A DNA stretch of 64,000 nucleotides. Source: Marinobacterium iners DSM 11526 (GTDB taxonomy: Bacteria; Pseudomonadota; Gammaproteobacteria; Pseudomonadales; Balneatricaceae). Position numbers and translations under genes: made by a program. The notes under the pieces are model-generated. The model had not been told where the DNA came from and did no database searches. It saw only the letters and a list, made by a program, of their open reading frames with translations. The stretch covers positions 62,001 through 126,000 of the forward strand of contig NZ_FNRJ01000004.1 in NCBI RefSeq assembly GCF_900107855.1. Direction: 5' to 3'. Each line of letters begins with the position of its first letter. Positions within the stretch are counted from its first letter, which is position 1. Positions 8,126 to 18,270 of the stretch are shown piece by piece.

Positions 8126-9682
8126 ATGTTTAAAAAGACTCTGCTAGCCACTTCACTTGCTTTGGCCATCACTGGCTGTTCTGTTACACCGAACAGCATT
8201 TCCACTGAACAGCTTGCGACCACTGCCCAATCGGACCTTGAGTTGCTGACCCAGGACGTGGCTGTTGAAAGCGCTATTTCTCTTGATGAAGCAATCGCTC
8301 GGGCTGTTGTAAATAATCGCGATAGAAAGCTGAAAGCACTGGAAGCGGCTTTGGCCCAGGGCCAAATTGATCTGGTTTCACACGAGATGCTGCCCAGTCT
8401 GACTGCATCGGCAGGGTATTCCAAGCGTGATGAATATGCAGCCTCGCAGAGCGCTACCCTTGATCCCGTTACCGGCGAACTGACGCCAGCAAGTGGCAGT
8501 TACTCTGTGTCCCAGGATAAAGAAAGGGGCACGTATGATGTGGCCTTTGCCTGGAATGTGCTCGATTTCGGTCTTTCCTATGTTCGCGCGGGGCAGCATG
8601 CCGACCGTTATCTGATCAGCAAAGAGCGTGAGCGTAAAGTTCTGCATAACATCACGCAGGATGTTCGCGCAGCATACTGGCGTGCGGTGTCTGCTGAGCG
8701 TCTCCTTGGCAAAATCAATCCGTTGATTAATGAAGCCTCCGGTGCCCTGCGAGACTCGCAGAAGGTTGAAAGCCAGCGCTTGCTGCCGCCGTTGGAGGCA
8801 CTGTATTACCAGCGCGAGCTGCTTGATGTTCTGCGTGCCCTGCAGTCTTTGCGCCAGGACTTGATGGGTGCAAAAACCGAACTGGCAGGTCTGATGGGCC
8901 TCAAGCCAGGCACGCAGTTTGACCTGGCCGATGTTCAGGCACCCGACTTCACTGTGCCTCAGCTGTCAATGCCAGTGGACAAAATGGAAGAGCTTGCCCT
9001 GCAGCAGCGCCCTGAGCTGATTGAAACCCATTACCAGAAGCGTATCTCGGCAGCAGAGGCTCGTGCAGCCATCATCGACATGCTTCCGGGAATCAACCTG
9101 ACTGCGGGTGTTTACAACGACAGCAGTGACTATGTGCTGCATCAGGACTGGACCAGTTTTGGCGCACAAATAAGCTGGAATCTGTTTGATGTGTTCAAAG
9201 TGGGTGCCGAGCGCCGCATGGCCAAAACCCGTGAAGCGCTCGCGGAAGAGCAGCGTTTGGCTGCTTCGATGGCTGTATTGACTCAGGTTCACTTGGCACG
9301 CATTCGTTACCAGGAAGCGATGAAAAGCTTTGATCTTGCCGGGGACTACTTGAGCGTAGCTGAACGTATCGGTGATCAAACACGCAATGCTGCCCAGCTG
9401 AAACGTACTTCCAAGCTTGACCTCATTCGCGAGTCACTGAATACCCTGCTGGCTGAACTGCGGCGTGATGTGGCCTATGCCGATCTGCAGAACAGCTATG
9501 GCCGCATGTACGTCAGCATGGGCATGGATTTGCTGCCGGAGGACTACGCTACTTACTCGTTGGAGTCACTGAGCCAGCAGATTGGGGAACGCTTCAGTGC
9601 GTGGCAATCCGAGCAGCCTGAAACGGGTGCTCAGGTGTCCGCTGAAACGAAAAGCGACACATCCGAAGATAAGGTGATTTGA
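8126..9682 (+). CDS. TolC-family outer-membrane efflux lipoprotein
   Basis: A 518-residue outer-membrane channel subunit. I choose ATG 8126 (AAGGA at 8111-8115) because it gives a lipoprotein signal peptide ending AITGC (Cys18); the frame stays open upstream to 7850 but that part is not protein-like. Two outer-membrane-efflux repeats follow, with long coiled-coil stretches (LDEAIARAVVNNRDRKLKALEAALAQ; LQQRPELIETHYQKRISAAEARAA) typical of TolC. It is the first gene of the export block: the next gene, an adaptor, starts within its stop codon (TGATG). It should provide the outer-membrane exit for the giant LEPR-XLL protein. Confidence 0.92.
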   Translation: MFKKTLLATSLALAITGCSVTPNSISTEQLATTAQSDLELLTQDVAVESAISLDEAIARAVVNNRDRKLKALEAALAQGQIDLVSHEMLPSLTASAGYSKRDEYAASQSATLDPVTGELTPASGSYSVSQDKERGTYDVAFAWNVLDFGLSYVRAGQHADRYLISKERERKVLHNITQDVRAAYWRAVSAERLLGKINPLINEASGALRDSQKVESQRLLPPLEALYYQRELLDVLRALQSLRQDLMGAKTELAGLMGLKPGTQFDLADVQAPDFTVPQLSMPVDKMEELALQQRPELIETHYQKRISAAEARAAIIDMLPGINLTAGVYNDSSDYVLHQDWTSFGAQISWNLFDVFKVGAERRMAKTREALAEEQRLAASMAVLTQVHLARIRYQEAMKSFDLAGDYLSVAERIGDQTRNAAQLKRTSKLDLIRESLNTLLAELRRDVAYADLQNSYGRMYVSMGMDLLPEDYATYSLESLSQQIGERFSAWQSEQPETGAQVSAETKSDTSEDKVI

Positions 9683-10422
9683 TGCAAGTAAAGCTGTCGA
9701 CGGGTGTTGTTGCCACCTGTTTGACTTGGCTGCTGTCACCCCTTGCGGCAGCTCAGACCTTTGAAGCGCGGGCCGTAATCACGGCTCCGCATCGAGCTAT
9801 TCTGTCCGGTGAGCTGGCTGCCCGCGTTGCCAGCTTGCCTTTCAAGGTGGGAGAACGATTCTCCAAAGGCGATGTAGTCGTGGGGCTGGACTGTGCTTTG
9901 TATGAAGCTCAAAAGTCCAGGGTGGCGGCAGAGGTCAGAGCGGCGCGTATCAAGCGGGACAATGCACGTGAATTAAGTGCATTGAACTCCATCGGTGAGA
10001 TGGACGTGGCGCTTGCACAGTCTGAGTACGCCCAGGCACTGGCTGAATTGAAAATTGCTGATTTGAATACGGATCGATGCGAAATCAGGGCGCCATGGGA
10101 TGGTCGTGTTGTCAGCGTGTTGACACGGGCGCATGAAAACATCCGCCAGCAGCAAGAATTAATTGAAGTGGTCGCAGATCAGCAGCTGGAGGCAGAGGTG
10201 GTCGTACCTGCTGCCTGGCTGACGTGGCTTGAGGCCGGAATGTCGGTCCACTTCAGTATTGATGAGCCGCCTGTGAGTGCAGAAGGCGCGATTGCGGCGG
10301 TCAGTCCAGCAATTGATGCGGTCAGCCAAACCGTCTTGCTGCGAGTCTCGTTGCAGAATAATCCAAATCTAATTCCGGGAATGAGTGCAACCGCTGTATT
10401 TGCTGCACCTGTATCTCAATAA
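9682..10422 (+). CDS. Periplasmic adaptor (HlyD/RND membrane-fusion protein), short form
   Basis: A 246-residue exported adaptor. The signal peptide ends SPLAAA before Gln25. The mature part is a minimal membrane-fusion protein: a biotinyl-lipoyl half (GELAARVASLPFKVGERFSKGDVVVGLDC), a short helical hairpin (about 70-125) and the second lipoyl half (CEIRAPWDGRVVSV), then a beta-barrel (VVPAAWLTWLEAGMSVHFSID). At ~246 residues it is shorter than most RND adaptors and lacks an N-terminal anchor helix. It overlaps the TolC-like gene by one base and precedes the giant surface protein; it likely links the outer-membrane channel to the inner-membrane HlyD-fusion proteins encoded further on. Confidence 0.88.
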   Translation: MQVKLSTGVVATCLTWLLSPLAAAQTFEARAVITAPHRAILSGELAARVASLPFKVGERFSKGDVVVGLDCALYEAQKSRVAAEVRAARIKRDNARELSALNSIGEMDVALAQSEYAQALAELKIADLNTDRCEIRAPWDGRVVSVLTRAHENIRQQQELIEVVADQQLEAEVVVPAAWLTWLEAGMSVHFSIDEPPVSAEGAIAAVSPAIDAVSQTVLLRVSLQNNPNLIPGMSATAVFAAPVSQ

Positions 10423-10470
10423 AAAATACCGGCGACACTTTGTCGGCCCCGTCCATGAAGGGATAAAAAT

Positions 10471-13400
10471 ATGAACAAGCAGAACTCAAGCCCAGTCCGC
10501 TTTCGTCGTAAACCCCTGATTACTGCGCTGGAACCGCGCATCCTCCTTGATGGTGCGGCGGTTGCAACGACGGCTGAAATGACAACGGATGTGGCGTTTC
10601 AGGATGAGGCAGTACACAGTGAGTCGGCCGAGCAGAGTGTCCATTTTGCAGCTCCTGCACCCACGTCGAGTGACAGTGGCAATCGTCGCGAAGTGGCATT
10701 TGTTGATAAAGGGGTAGAAGACTATCAGGCGTTGGTTGAAGGGCTTGGTGAAGATGTCGAAGTCTTTTTGCTTGATGCTGACCAAAACGGTCTGGAGCAA
10801 ATGCTTGCCACCCTGCAGGGGGAGAGAGGTATTGATGCAATTCACCTGTACAGCCATGGTGATGTCGGTACCTTGCAGCTGGGCACGGTTACGCTTGATG
10901 AAAGCAATCTGAGTGACAACGCGCAACTGCTTGCTGAGCTTGGGCAAAGTCTTTCAGAAGATGGTGACCTGATGCTGTACGGCTGCTCGGTCGGTGCAGA
11001 CAGCGAAGGCCAGGCATTTATTGATCAAATTGCTGAGCTGACTGACGCTGATGTGGCGGCTTCAACTGACCTGACGGGGGCACAGGAGCAGGGTGGTGAT
11101 TGGGAGCTGGAAGCCAGTGCTGGTGCAATCGAGACTACAAGCCAGGCCGTTGACGGTTACAGCCATATATTGACCATTGCAGGCTGGTCCGACCAAACCT
11201 ATACCGAACAGCAAGGTGAAATAGCCTTGGGGAGTGGCGTCACACTCAGCAATGGCGACAACTATGGTACAGGCTATGTTCGGTTTGAAGTGACCGGTGG
11301 CAAGCAAGTTGAGGATATTCTGCGTCTGAACAGCTCGAATAGCCCGACGGTTAAAGACCAGGTGTCGGTGCAGGGCAGCACTGTCTATATCGGCCAGGGA
11401 GCCGGTAATGCCTTGCTTAAAATTGGCACAATAGACAACTACCTTAACGGACAGGGTGGTCGGGCACTGCAGATCAATTTTGACAACGCGACCATCCCTG
11501 GTACAAACCCGGTAACAAATGGTGATTTTTCCAGGGTATTCAGCGAAGGCTGGAATGCCTATACCGGGCATGTAGACTTGGGTGCTACCAAGTTTACGTT
11601 CAGTAACGGCAAAACCTGGACCATTCCTGAGCCTGGCTCACAATATTATCCGTCCCAGACACCGGGTCGAGACGATAATGATCGTCATCCATCAAGTACC
11701 ACTTACGGCACATATGACAGCCCTGTCGTACAGATAGACGGGGGCAGGCTGAGGCTTGAAGAGTCACGCATGACCACGACAGGTTACGGTGTGGTACATG
11801 GGCCTGCAGCTTTCAGTGATGTTTTTGCAGCCGAAAAAGGCATGGTACTGCAGTTTGATTGGCAGGCTAACAATATCAACGATGACTATCATGTTGTTGC
11901 CTATTTGATGAATGCCGATACCGGTGTAGCACAGCTGGTATTTGCAGACTATGGCACACGTGGATCAGGTACCGAGTTTGTATCGGTACCGACTGACGGC
12001 AATTACAGCTTTGTGTTTGTATCCGGTACATTTGACCGCACGGGTGGAACGTTGGCGGGTGCGTCGATGTACATCGACAATATTCGCGTCGAGGAAGCGG
12101 CTGTTACTGACCAGGTACTGTCGAACCTGGCGCTTCAGGTGATGTACCAAAACACCTCAGATAACCCAACAACCTCCAAGACCGTTACGCTTTCAACACG
12201 CAACATTAATGGCGTGACTGAAAGTGACACCATGGCGTTGACCGTAACGCCGGTAAACGACCCGTCTTCACTGGCAGGTGATGCACAGTTGCCGACCATT
12301 CTGGAAGATCAGGCCATCAACGACGGGCGCACGGTATCCCAGCTGTTCGGCTCGTTGTTCTCGGATGTTGATAACGGTGACACCCTTGGTGGCGTGTTTA
12401 TCACTTCCAATCCGCTCGCGGGTGACGCCACCGATGGTGTGTGGGAGTACCAGGTAGCGGGAAGCTCTACTTGGCATGATATTGGTACTGTGAGTGAGAG
12501 CGACGCGCTCTTGCTGGCAGCCGATACGCGTATTCGCTTCAACCCTGCTGCTGATTACAACGGAACTCCGGATGCTCTGAGCCTGAAAGGCGTTGACCAG
12601 ACAAGGGCAGGGCAAGGTGCCGGCACAACCGATGGTAGCCGTGTGACATACGATACCACTCAGGCGACCCCTGAAGGTGGTCTGAGTTCGCAGACACGTA
12701 CACTGTCCATATCGGTTACGTCGGTGAACGATATTCCTGTTTTCGACAGTGCGGAAAACAGCACCAGCCTGACAGAAACCAGTGATGTTGATGCTGTCAT
12801 TGGAGATTTGACAGTTCAACCAGGTGATGTGCTGACAGGCCAGTTGCAGGTTAGTGATATCGAAACCGATGCAGCTTTGCTGGCGCTGGTGATTCGAGGT
12901 GGTACTGAAACCTCCACAGGCTCAGGTATTTGGGAACTATCAGGTCGCTACGGCACCTTGGTACTGGATACCACCGATAACAATACCTGGACCTATACGC
13001 CGGACAAGTGGGATGCAATCAACGCCTTGCGCGAAGGCCAGGTTGTCACTGATACGTTCCAGTTCAAGGTCAGTGATGGCGATGGTGGGGTTGCGCTGCA
13101 GGACTTCACCATCACTCTTAACGGCGTGAATGATACGCCCCTGCTTGTGAATGCATTGCCCGGGCAAAGCTTCACCGGTGATGGAACCTGGACCTGGCAG
13201 GTGCCGGCCAACACCTTTACAGACGCCGAAGGTACAGGGCTGACGTACAGCGCATGGGTAACTGAAGTTGATGGCGTGACGGTAACACCTTATGAGGTCA
13301 CAGGTGTTAACACGGCTGACGGCAGTGCAACTGACTGGCTCACTTTTGATGCGGTCTCACGGACGCTGAGCGGCGATCCTAGTGCCACATGGGCAGACAA

Positions 13401-16400
13401 GGATCTGACCATTGAGATTCGTGCCAATGACGGTGCAGCTCAAGCGACAAGCGCCTTTACGCTGGCGTTGACTGACACGGCCAATAACCAGGCCCCTGTT
13501 GTTGTCAATGAGATGAACTGGGCATCGATTGATGCGCAGGCAGCGCCGTGGACGCTGCAGGTTCCGGTTGATACGTTTGCAGATACCGATAGCCCTGATG
13601 GGTTAAGTTATTCAGCCTTTATCATCGATCCGGTAACAGGTGTTGCAACCGCTATTGATGTCAGTCAAGCGCCAGATCTTGTATTTGATGCCAATAACGG
13701 CCAGTTGTCAGGAGATGGTTCGATTCAGGATCGGATTATCAGGATTGTAGCCACAGACGATAAGCAGCCAGGTTACTCCCAGGCCAGTGCGTCTACTGAA
13801 TTCCAGCTGACAGTTTACAACTCGGTTGATAGCACACCGGCAGTTACTGCAACTCCAAACGCCTCAGGTGTGACAGGCTTGCTGATTGATGGCGCCGGTG
13901 AGGGTAGCTATACATTGCCAGCCAATGCTTTTGATATTGAAGCGCCGGCAAATAGCACCGTTACCTATGCAGCTGAACCGAATGGTGGCGGAAGCCTGCC
14001 AAGCTGGCTGATTTTTGACACTGCAACCGGAACCTTTTCGGGCAACCCGCCAGACGGCACAACTGATCTTGATATCGTTGTAACGGCAACGGTTGATGAT
14101 GGAGGTTCTCCCGTAACATCCAACCCCTTGTCCTTGACGCTGCAAGTTGCCAACCCGAATGACCCCATTGTTCTGGCAACGGCACCGCTGGATGACCAGA
14201 CGATAACCGCTGGTACTCAGCTTGGCCTGACGTTTGCGGCCCCCTTCAGTGACCCTGACGGTGTGTTAACCGGTTATGAGACCAATTCAGGCGTGCCTCG
14301 CGTGGATGGTATTGACTACACAGCGGTGATTGTGGACGAGAACGGTGTTGAAACACCGGCTTCGGATTTTGGTCTGACACTGGCTCAGGACGGTACGGGC
14401 AACCTGACTTTGAACGGTAACCCGCCGGGTGGTTATGCCTATCTCAATATTGTGATCAAAGGCACGGAAGTTGATGGTGGCAGCACTAAAGCAACATCCT
14501 TCACGCTTTACCTGAATGATGCTTCTGCCAGTGATGACCAGGATGTAGCCGCTTACAGCGCCAACGATGCCGGTGTGGTCACTGTTACGGGTACGGCCAC
14601 CCAAGGACACACGCTCACAGCCTCCACGACTGATGATAATGGTTTGACAGGCACACCGAGTTACCAGTGGCAGGTTTCATCGGATAACGGAGTTACCTGG
14701 AAAGATATCGCACGTCCGGAATCGCAGGCCGCGACACTGCAGCTGACACAAGCCGAAGCGGGCAAGCAGGTACGCGTGCAGTCGTTCTACACCGATGACA
14801 GTGGCGTTTTTGAAAGCCCGGTGTCAGATGCGATTGCTGTCGCTGATGTTGATGATGCGGGTGTCATATCCGTTTCCGGTCCTCAGACCGTTGGCGGCAT
14901 TCTGTCTTCTACACTCACTGACGCGGACGGCCTCACTGATGCAGATCCGCAGTACCAGTGGCAGGTATCAACCGATGGTGGCTCAACCTGGAGCAACATT
15001 TCAGGAGCAACCTACAGCACCTACCAGGTGACCGCCAACGAAGGCGGGCATCAAGTTAGGGTGCAGGCATCCTACACGGATGATATGGGTAACAATGAAA
15101 CGGCAACGTCTGAAGGCAAAGCGATTCAGTTGGGTGCTGTTGCTCCGGTTGCGGTCAACGACACAAGCGAGATTACCGAAGCCGGTGGCGTTGACAACGC
15201 AACGCCTTCCACAGCGCCGGTATCCGGCAATGTGCTGACCAATGACTCGGATCAGAACAGTGGCGATACACTGACGATTGCAACGCTGAGAACAGGTGAC
15301 CTGGAAGGGTTTGGCGTTGAAGCAACTCATTCGGGCAACTTCACGCTCAGCGGCTCCTACGGTCAAATCGTGATGGATGAGAGCGGCAATTACACCTACA
15401 CCCTTGATGAGACCAATGCGGCAGTGCAGGCTTTGGCAGCAGGCGATACGCTGACTGAGCACTTCAACTACTCAGTCAAGGACTCAACCGATCTGTTTGA
15501 TCAGGCTGTGCTGTCGATCACGATTCGCGGGTCCAATGATGCACCGGTAGTGGACACGCCCACAGCAGATGAAACGGATGAAGCAGCGGATGGTTCTGCA
15601 CAGGATATTCTGGTAACCGGCAGTCTCCGTTTCGATGATGTCGATACCGATGACCTGATTGATGTCCTGTCTATCGAAAATGACGATATGGTCTGGAGTG
15701 ATGGCGCTTTGCCTTCAGGGCTGATCAGTGCTCTTTGGACCGGGTTGAGCTTGTCAGGAACCGATCTGAGTGCGCCCGGAAGTGTGGACTGGACGTTCAG
15801 CGTGTCGGATGTGGATCTGGACTTCCTGTCAGTAAATGAAACGATCACGTTCAGTTATGACGTCACCGTGACGGATGCGTCGGACGCGACTGATACGACT
15901 ACATTGACCTTTGTCATTAATGGCACAAATGATGCCCCGACCATTCAGGTCACTCAGGCGTCTGACTTCACCGAAGACGGAGATGCTTCGGCTCAATCGT
16001 TGACGCAGAGCGGAACCGTAACATTTGATGATGCGGACACGAATGACCGGATTGAAATCAGCTCAAACGTTAAAGATGATGTGGTCTGGAGCCATGGCAC
16101 GCTGTCATCATCGCTGGCTACCCAGCTGAAAGATGGTTTGTCGGTTACGGGTACGGGTCTTAACGCCCCGGGCAATGTCGGTTGGAACTATGATGTTTCC
16201 GCTGTAAGCCTGGATTTCCTGGCAGAAGGTGAAACGATCACGTTCAGCTACGATATCGTTGCGACAGACCTGACCGGTACCGCGACTTCTCAAACATTGC
16301 TGTTCACGATCCGCGGGACTAACGACCTGCCTGAGATTCAGGTTACGAAAGCCTCTGACTTTGTTGAAAGCGGAGATGCCAGTGCGCAGAGCCTCTCCCA

Positions 16401-18261
16401 ATCCGGCAGCGTATTCTTCAATGATGTTGATACCAACGACCGGCTCAGAATCGACAGCAGCAGCAATCGTGATATGTCCTGGAGCGGAGGTACGCTTGAC
16501 GCAGGGCTTTCCGATCGCCTTTGGAGCGGTTTGGCGGTCAAGGGAACGGGTCTGGCAGGACAGGGCTCGGTTGCTTGGAACTATAACGTATCGGCGGCTG
16601 ATCTTGACTTCCTGGCGGCTGGAGAAACCATCCGGTTCAGTTACAGGATCACTGTTACTGACTCATCGGGTGGAGCCTCATCCGACACCCTGACCTTTAC
16701 CATCCACGGAACAAACGATGCGCCTGTCGTAAACGTGTCGTCTGCAGCTGACTTCATTGAAGCGACAGATGCCGAGAACCAGTTGTTGGCGCAAACGGGC
16801 ACTGTGACCTTTAGTGACGCAGACAAAAACAACGTGCTCATCAACGTTAACTATGATGCGAACAATGATATTGTCTGGGTACGCAATGATGGGTCGGAAG
16901 TTGCAGAGCTGCCTGCAGGTTTGGCTGCTCAGCTGACAAGCGCCTTCAGCACCGGCGTTAAGGGTGCGGCCAATAATGGTCAGATTGCCTGGGAGTTTGA
17001 CGCCGGTACACTTGATCTGGACTTCCTTAATGAGGGCGATCGAATCACGTTCAGTTACACGGTCACTGCGACAGACGAGCGGGGGGCCAGCCACTCTGAT
17101 CAACTGACGTTTACGATTGTAGGAACCAACGATACACCTGAAGTAACCTTTGTTGAGCTGACGCGCGAAGAAACAACGGTTCAGATGGGTGAAGAGTATC
17201 AGCTCGATATCAGCGTACTCTTCGATGACAAGGACAGCACACTCAGTCGAGAGCGGACCAGCCTTGAGATCCAGGGCTTACCTGATGGTCTTGTGTACGA
17301 CAGCGTGACGGGCATCATCAGCGGTGCAGCGCAGCAGTCTGGTATCTTTAACATCATACTGACTGCTACTGACGCAGAAGGTGCTTTTGTTCAGCGGACG
17401 TTCGAGTTGACCGTAACGGCTGTCATTACGGACGACGGTAACACCAATGACAAGGGTGATAGCTCTGAGCCACCTGCACCAGAAAACGATACACAGTCCA
17501 TCGATACAGGCTTCACTCCCATGCCGACAGGTCTTGTCAGCAATGGAGGAAGTTCTGATCCGACGGGTGACAGCGGGTTCATGAAGGGCAACACCGAGGG
17601 CTTTGTGGCAGGTGGTGCTGGCACCGGCGAGGCAGAAGGTACCGCGGGAGACAATGGTACACCACAACAGGAACAGCCATCGGGAGACACCGGCGAAGAA
17701 AGGATTGTACTGTCTGAAGCAGGGGCTTTGGTCACTGAAACCCGCACGGCCGATGGCAGAATCAACCTGAAAGCCTCGGTTGATGTTGTTGTAACCGATT
17801 CGGGTGAAGTGATCTTCAGTGATGCACAGAAAGAAGCATTCGGTGTTGTGTCGCTGGCGGTGGCAAGTATCAGTCAAACGGCTGATGCCGAGATCGTTAT
17901 TGATATCGAAGATACAAGCCCCAACGCCTCAAGTCAGGTGTACAGTGGCACGTTGGGTGATGGTACGCGCTTGCCTGACTGGATCAGCCTTGACCCTGCC
18001 ACAGGTACAGTCACCATCAACAATGCACCCGCGGGTCAGAAAGAAGTGATTATCCGCGTGCAGGCGATCGGTGCGGATGGTCAGGTTCGCGTGCTTGAGC
18101 TCAAACTGGATCTGGAAGAGCTGCTGAAAAAACTGAAAGAAACGCAGCCGGATGCAGAAGCAGAGGTCAGCTTTGTTCCCTTGTCGGAGCAGCTGGAAGC
18201 CGAGCTGGTGGCCCGTGATCAGTATGGAGCAAGGCTTATGGCGTTATTACAGTCTGTCTAA
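10471..18261 (+). CDS. Giant LEPR-XLL / DUF4347 / VCBS-repeat surface protein
   Basis: A 2596-residue protein. The N-terminus has no classical signal peptide but a basic stretch (RFRRKP) leading to LEPRILLDGAA (residues 20-30), the LEPR-XLL motif found at the start of very large exported proteins. A DUF4347 domain follows (about 72-235; FVDKGVEDYQALVEGL, then HLYSHGDVGTLQLG and LMLYGCSVGA). The bulk is cadherin/Ig-like and VCBS-type repeats, including near-periodic 131-residue units between about 1690 and 2220. The C-terminus has a Gly/Ser/Thr-rich linker and a last beta domain. I see no RTX nonapeptides, so this is not a standard type I substrate. It is flanked by its probable export genes and is likely an adhesin or matrix protein. 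A GAAGGGAT ribosome-binding site precedes the ATG. Confidence 0.88.
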   Translation: MNKQNSSPVRFRRKPLITALEPRILLDGAAVATTAEMTTDVAFQDEAVHSESAEQSVHFAAPAPTSSDSGNRREVAFVDKGVEDYQALVEGLGEDVEVFLLDADQNGLEQMLATLQGERGIDAIHLYSHGDVGTLQLGTVTLDESNLSDNAQLLAELGQSLSEDGDLMLYGCSVGADSEGQAFIDQIAELTDADVAASTDLTGAQEQGGDWELEASAGAIETTSQAVDGYSHILTIAGWSDQTYTEQQGEIALGSGVTLSNGDNYGTGYVRFEVTGGKQVEDILRLNSSNSPTVKDQVSVQGSTVYIGQGAGNALLKIGTIDNYLNGQGGRALQINFDNATIPGTNPVTNGDFSRVFSEGWNAYTGHVDLGATKFTFSNGKTWTIPEPGSQYYPSQTPGRDDNDRHPSSTTYGTYDSPVVQIDGGRLRLEESRMTTTGYGVVHGPAAFSDVFAAEKGMVLQFDWQANNINDDYHVVAYLMNADTGVAQLVFADYGTRGSGTEFVSVPTDGNYSFVFVSGTFDRTGGTLAGASMYIDNIRVEEAAVTDQVLSNLALQVMYQNTSDNPTTSKTVTLSTRNINGVTESDTMALTVTPVNDPSSLAGDAQLPTILEDQAINDGRTVSQLFGSLFSDVDNGDTLGGVFITSNPLAGDATDGVWEYQVAGSSTWHDIGTVSESDALLLAADTRIRFNPAADYNGTPDALSLKGVDQTRAGQGAGTTDGSRVTYDTTQATPEGGLSSQTRTLSISVTSVNDIPVFDSAENSTSLTETSDVDAVIGDLTVQPGDVLTGQLQVSDIETDAALLALVIRGGTETSTGSGIWELSGRYGTLVLDTTDNNTWTYTPDKWDAINALREGQVVTDTFQFKVSDGDGGVALQDFTITLNGVNDTPLLVNALPGQSFTGDGTWTWQVPANTFTDAEGTGLTYSAWVTEVDGVTVTPYEVTGVNTADGSATDWLTFDAVSRTLSGDPSATWADKDLTIEIRANDGAAQATSAFTLALTDTANNQAPVVVNEMNWASIDAQAAPWTLQVPVDTFADTDSPDGLSYSAFIIDPVTGVATAIDVSQAPDLVFDANNGQLSGDGSIQDRIIRIVATDDKQPGYSQASASTEFQLTVYNSVDSTPAVTATPNASGVTGLLIDGAGEGSYTLPANAFDIEAPANSTVTYAAEPNGGGSLPSWLIFDTATGTFSGNPPDGTTDLDIVVTATVDDGGSPVTSNPLSLTLQVANPNDPIVLATAPLDDQTITAGTQLGLTFAAPFSDPDGVLTGYETNSGVPRVDGIDYTAVIVDENGVETPASDFGLTLAQDGTGNLTLNGNPPGGYAYLNIVIKGTEVDGGSTKATSFTLYLNDASASDDQDVAAYSANDAGVVTVTGTATQGHTLTASTTDDNGLTGTPSYQWQVSSDNGVTWKDIARPESQAATLQLTQAEAGKQVRVQSFYTDDSGVFESPVSDAIAVADVDDAGVISVSGPQTVGGILSSTLTDADGLTDADPQYQWQVSTDGGSTWSNISGATYSTYQVTANEGGHQVRVQASYTDDMGNNETATSEGKAIQLGAVAPVAVNDTSEITEAGGVDNATPSTAPVSGNVLTNDSDQNSGDTLTIATLRTGDLEGFGVEATHSGNFTLSGSYGQIVMDESGNYTYTLDETNAAVQALAAGDTLTEHFNYSVKDSTDLFDQAVLSITIRGSNDAPVVDTPTADETDEAADGSAQDILVTGSLRFDDVDTDDLIDVLSIENDDMVWSDGALPSGLISALWTGLSLSGTDLSAPGSVDWTFSVSDVDLDFLSVNETITFSYDVTVTDASDATDTTTLTFVINGTNDAPTIQVTQASDFTEDGDASAQSLTQSGTVTFDDADTNDRIEISSNVKDDVVWSHGTLSSSLATQLKDGLSVTGTGLNAPGNVGWNYDVSAVSLDFLAEGETITFSYDIVATDLTGTATSQTLLFTIRGTNDLPEIQVTKASDFVESGDASAQSLSQSGSVFFNDVDTNDRLRIDSSSNRDMSWSGGTLDAGLSDRLWSGLAVKGTGLAGQGSVAWNYNVSAADLDFLAAGETIRFSYRITVTDSSGGASSDTLTFTIHGTNDAPVVNVSSAADFIEATDAENQLLAQTGTVTFSDADKNNVLINVNYDANNDIVWVRNDGSEVAELPAGLAAQLTSAFSTGVKGAANNGQIAWEFDAGTLDLDFLNEGDRITFSYTVTATDERGASHSDQLTFTIVGTNDTPEVTFVELTREETTVQMGEEYQLDISVLFDDKDSTLSRERTSLEIQGLPDGLVYDSVTGIISGAAQQSGIFNIILTATDAEGAFVQRTFELTVTAVITDDGNTNDKGDSSEPPAPENDTQSIDTGFTPMPTGLVSNGGSSDPTGDSGFMKGNTEGFVAGGAGTGEAEGTAGDNGTPQQEQPSGDTGEERIVLSEAGALVTETRTADGRINLKASVDVVVTDSGEVIFSDAQKEAFGVVSLAVASISQTADAEIVIDIEDTSPNASSQVYSGTLGDGTRLPDWISLDPATGTVTINNAPAGQKEVIIRVQAIGADGQVRVLELKLDLEELLKKLKETQPDAEAEVSFVPLSEQLEAELVARDQYGARLMALLQSV
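15529..17145 (+). repeat. Tandem VCBS-like repeats inside the giant protein gene
   Basis: The motif G(S/T)ND.P starts at 15529, 15922, 16315, 16708 and 17122, giving three exact 393-base spacings (131 residues) and one of 414. Each unit carries a DVDT/DADT-N-D-R core, a W(S)-G-L...G-W-N/D centre and a DLDFLxxGExITFSY end. The DNA is clearly diverged between copies, so the units are old and under protein-level constraint rather than a recent expansion. Confidence 0.85.
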
Positions 18262-18270
18262 GGAGACTTC

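Noticed and set aside
10430-10450. Small inverted repeat between the adaptor and the giant gene as a terminator
   Set aside because: Only 5 base pairs before a mismatch and no T tract; the block appears to be read through.
10471-18261. Giant protein as an RTX/type I secretion substrate
   Set aside because: No GGxGxDxxx nonapeptides and no ABC transporter gene nearby; the LEPR-XLL start and M50/HlyD neighbours point to another route.
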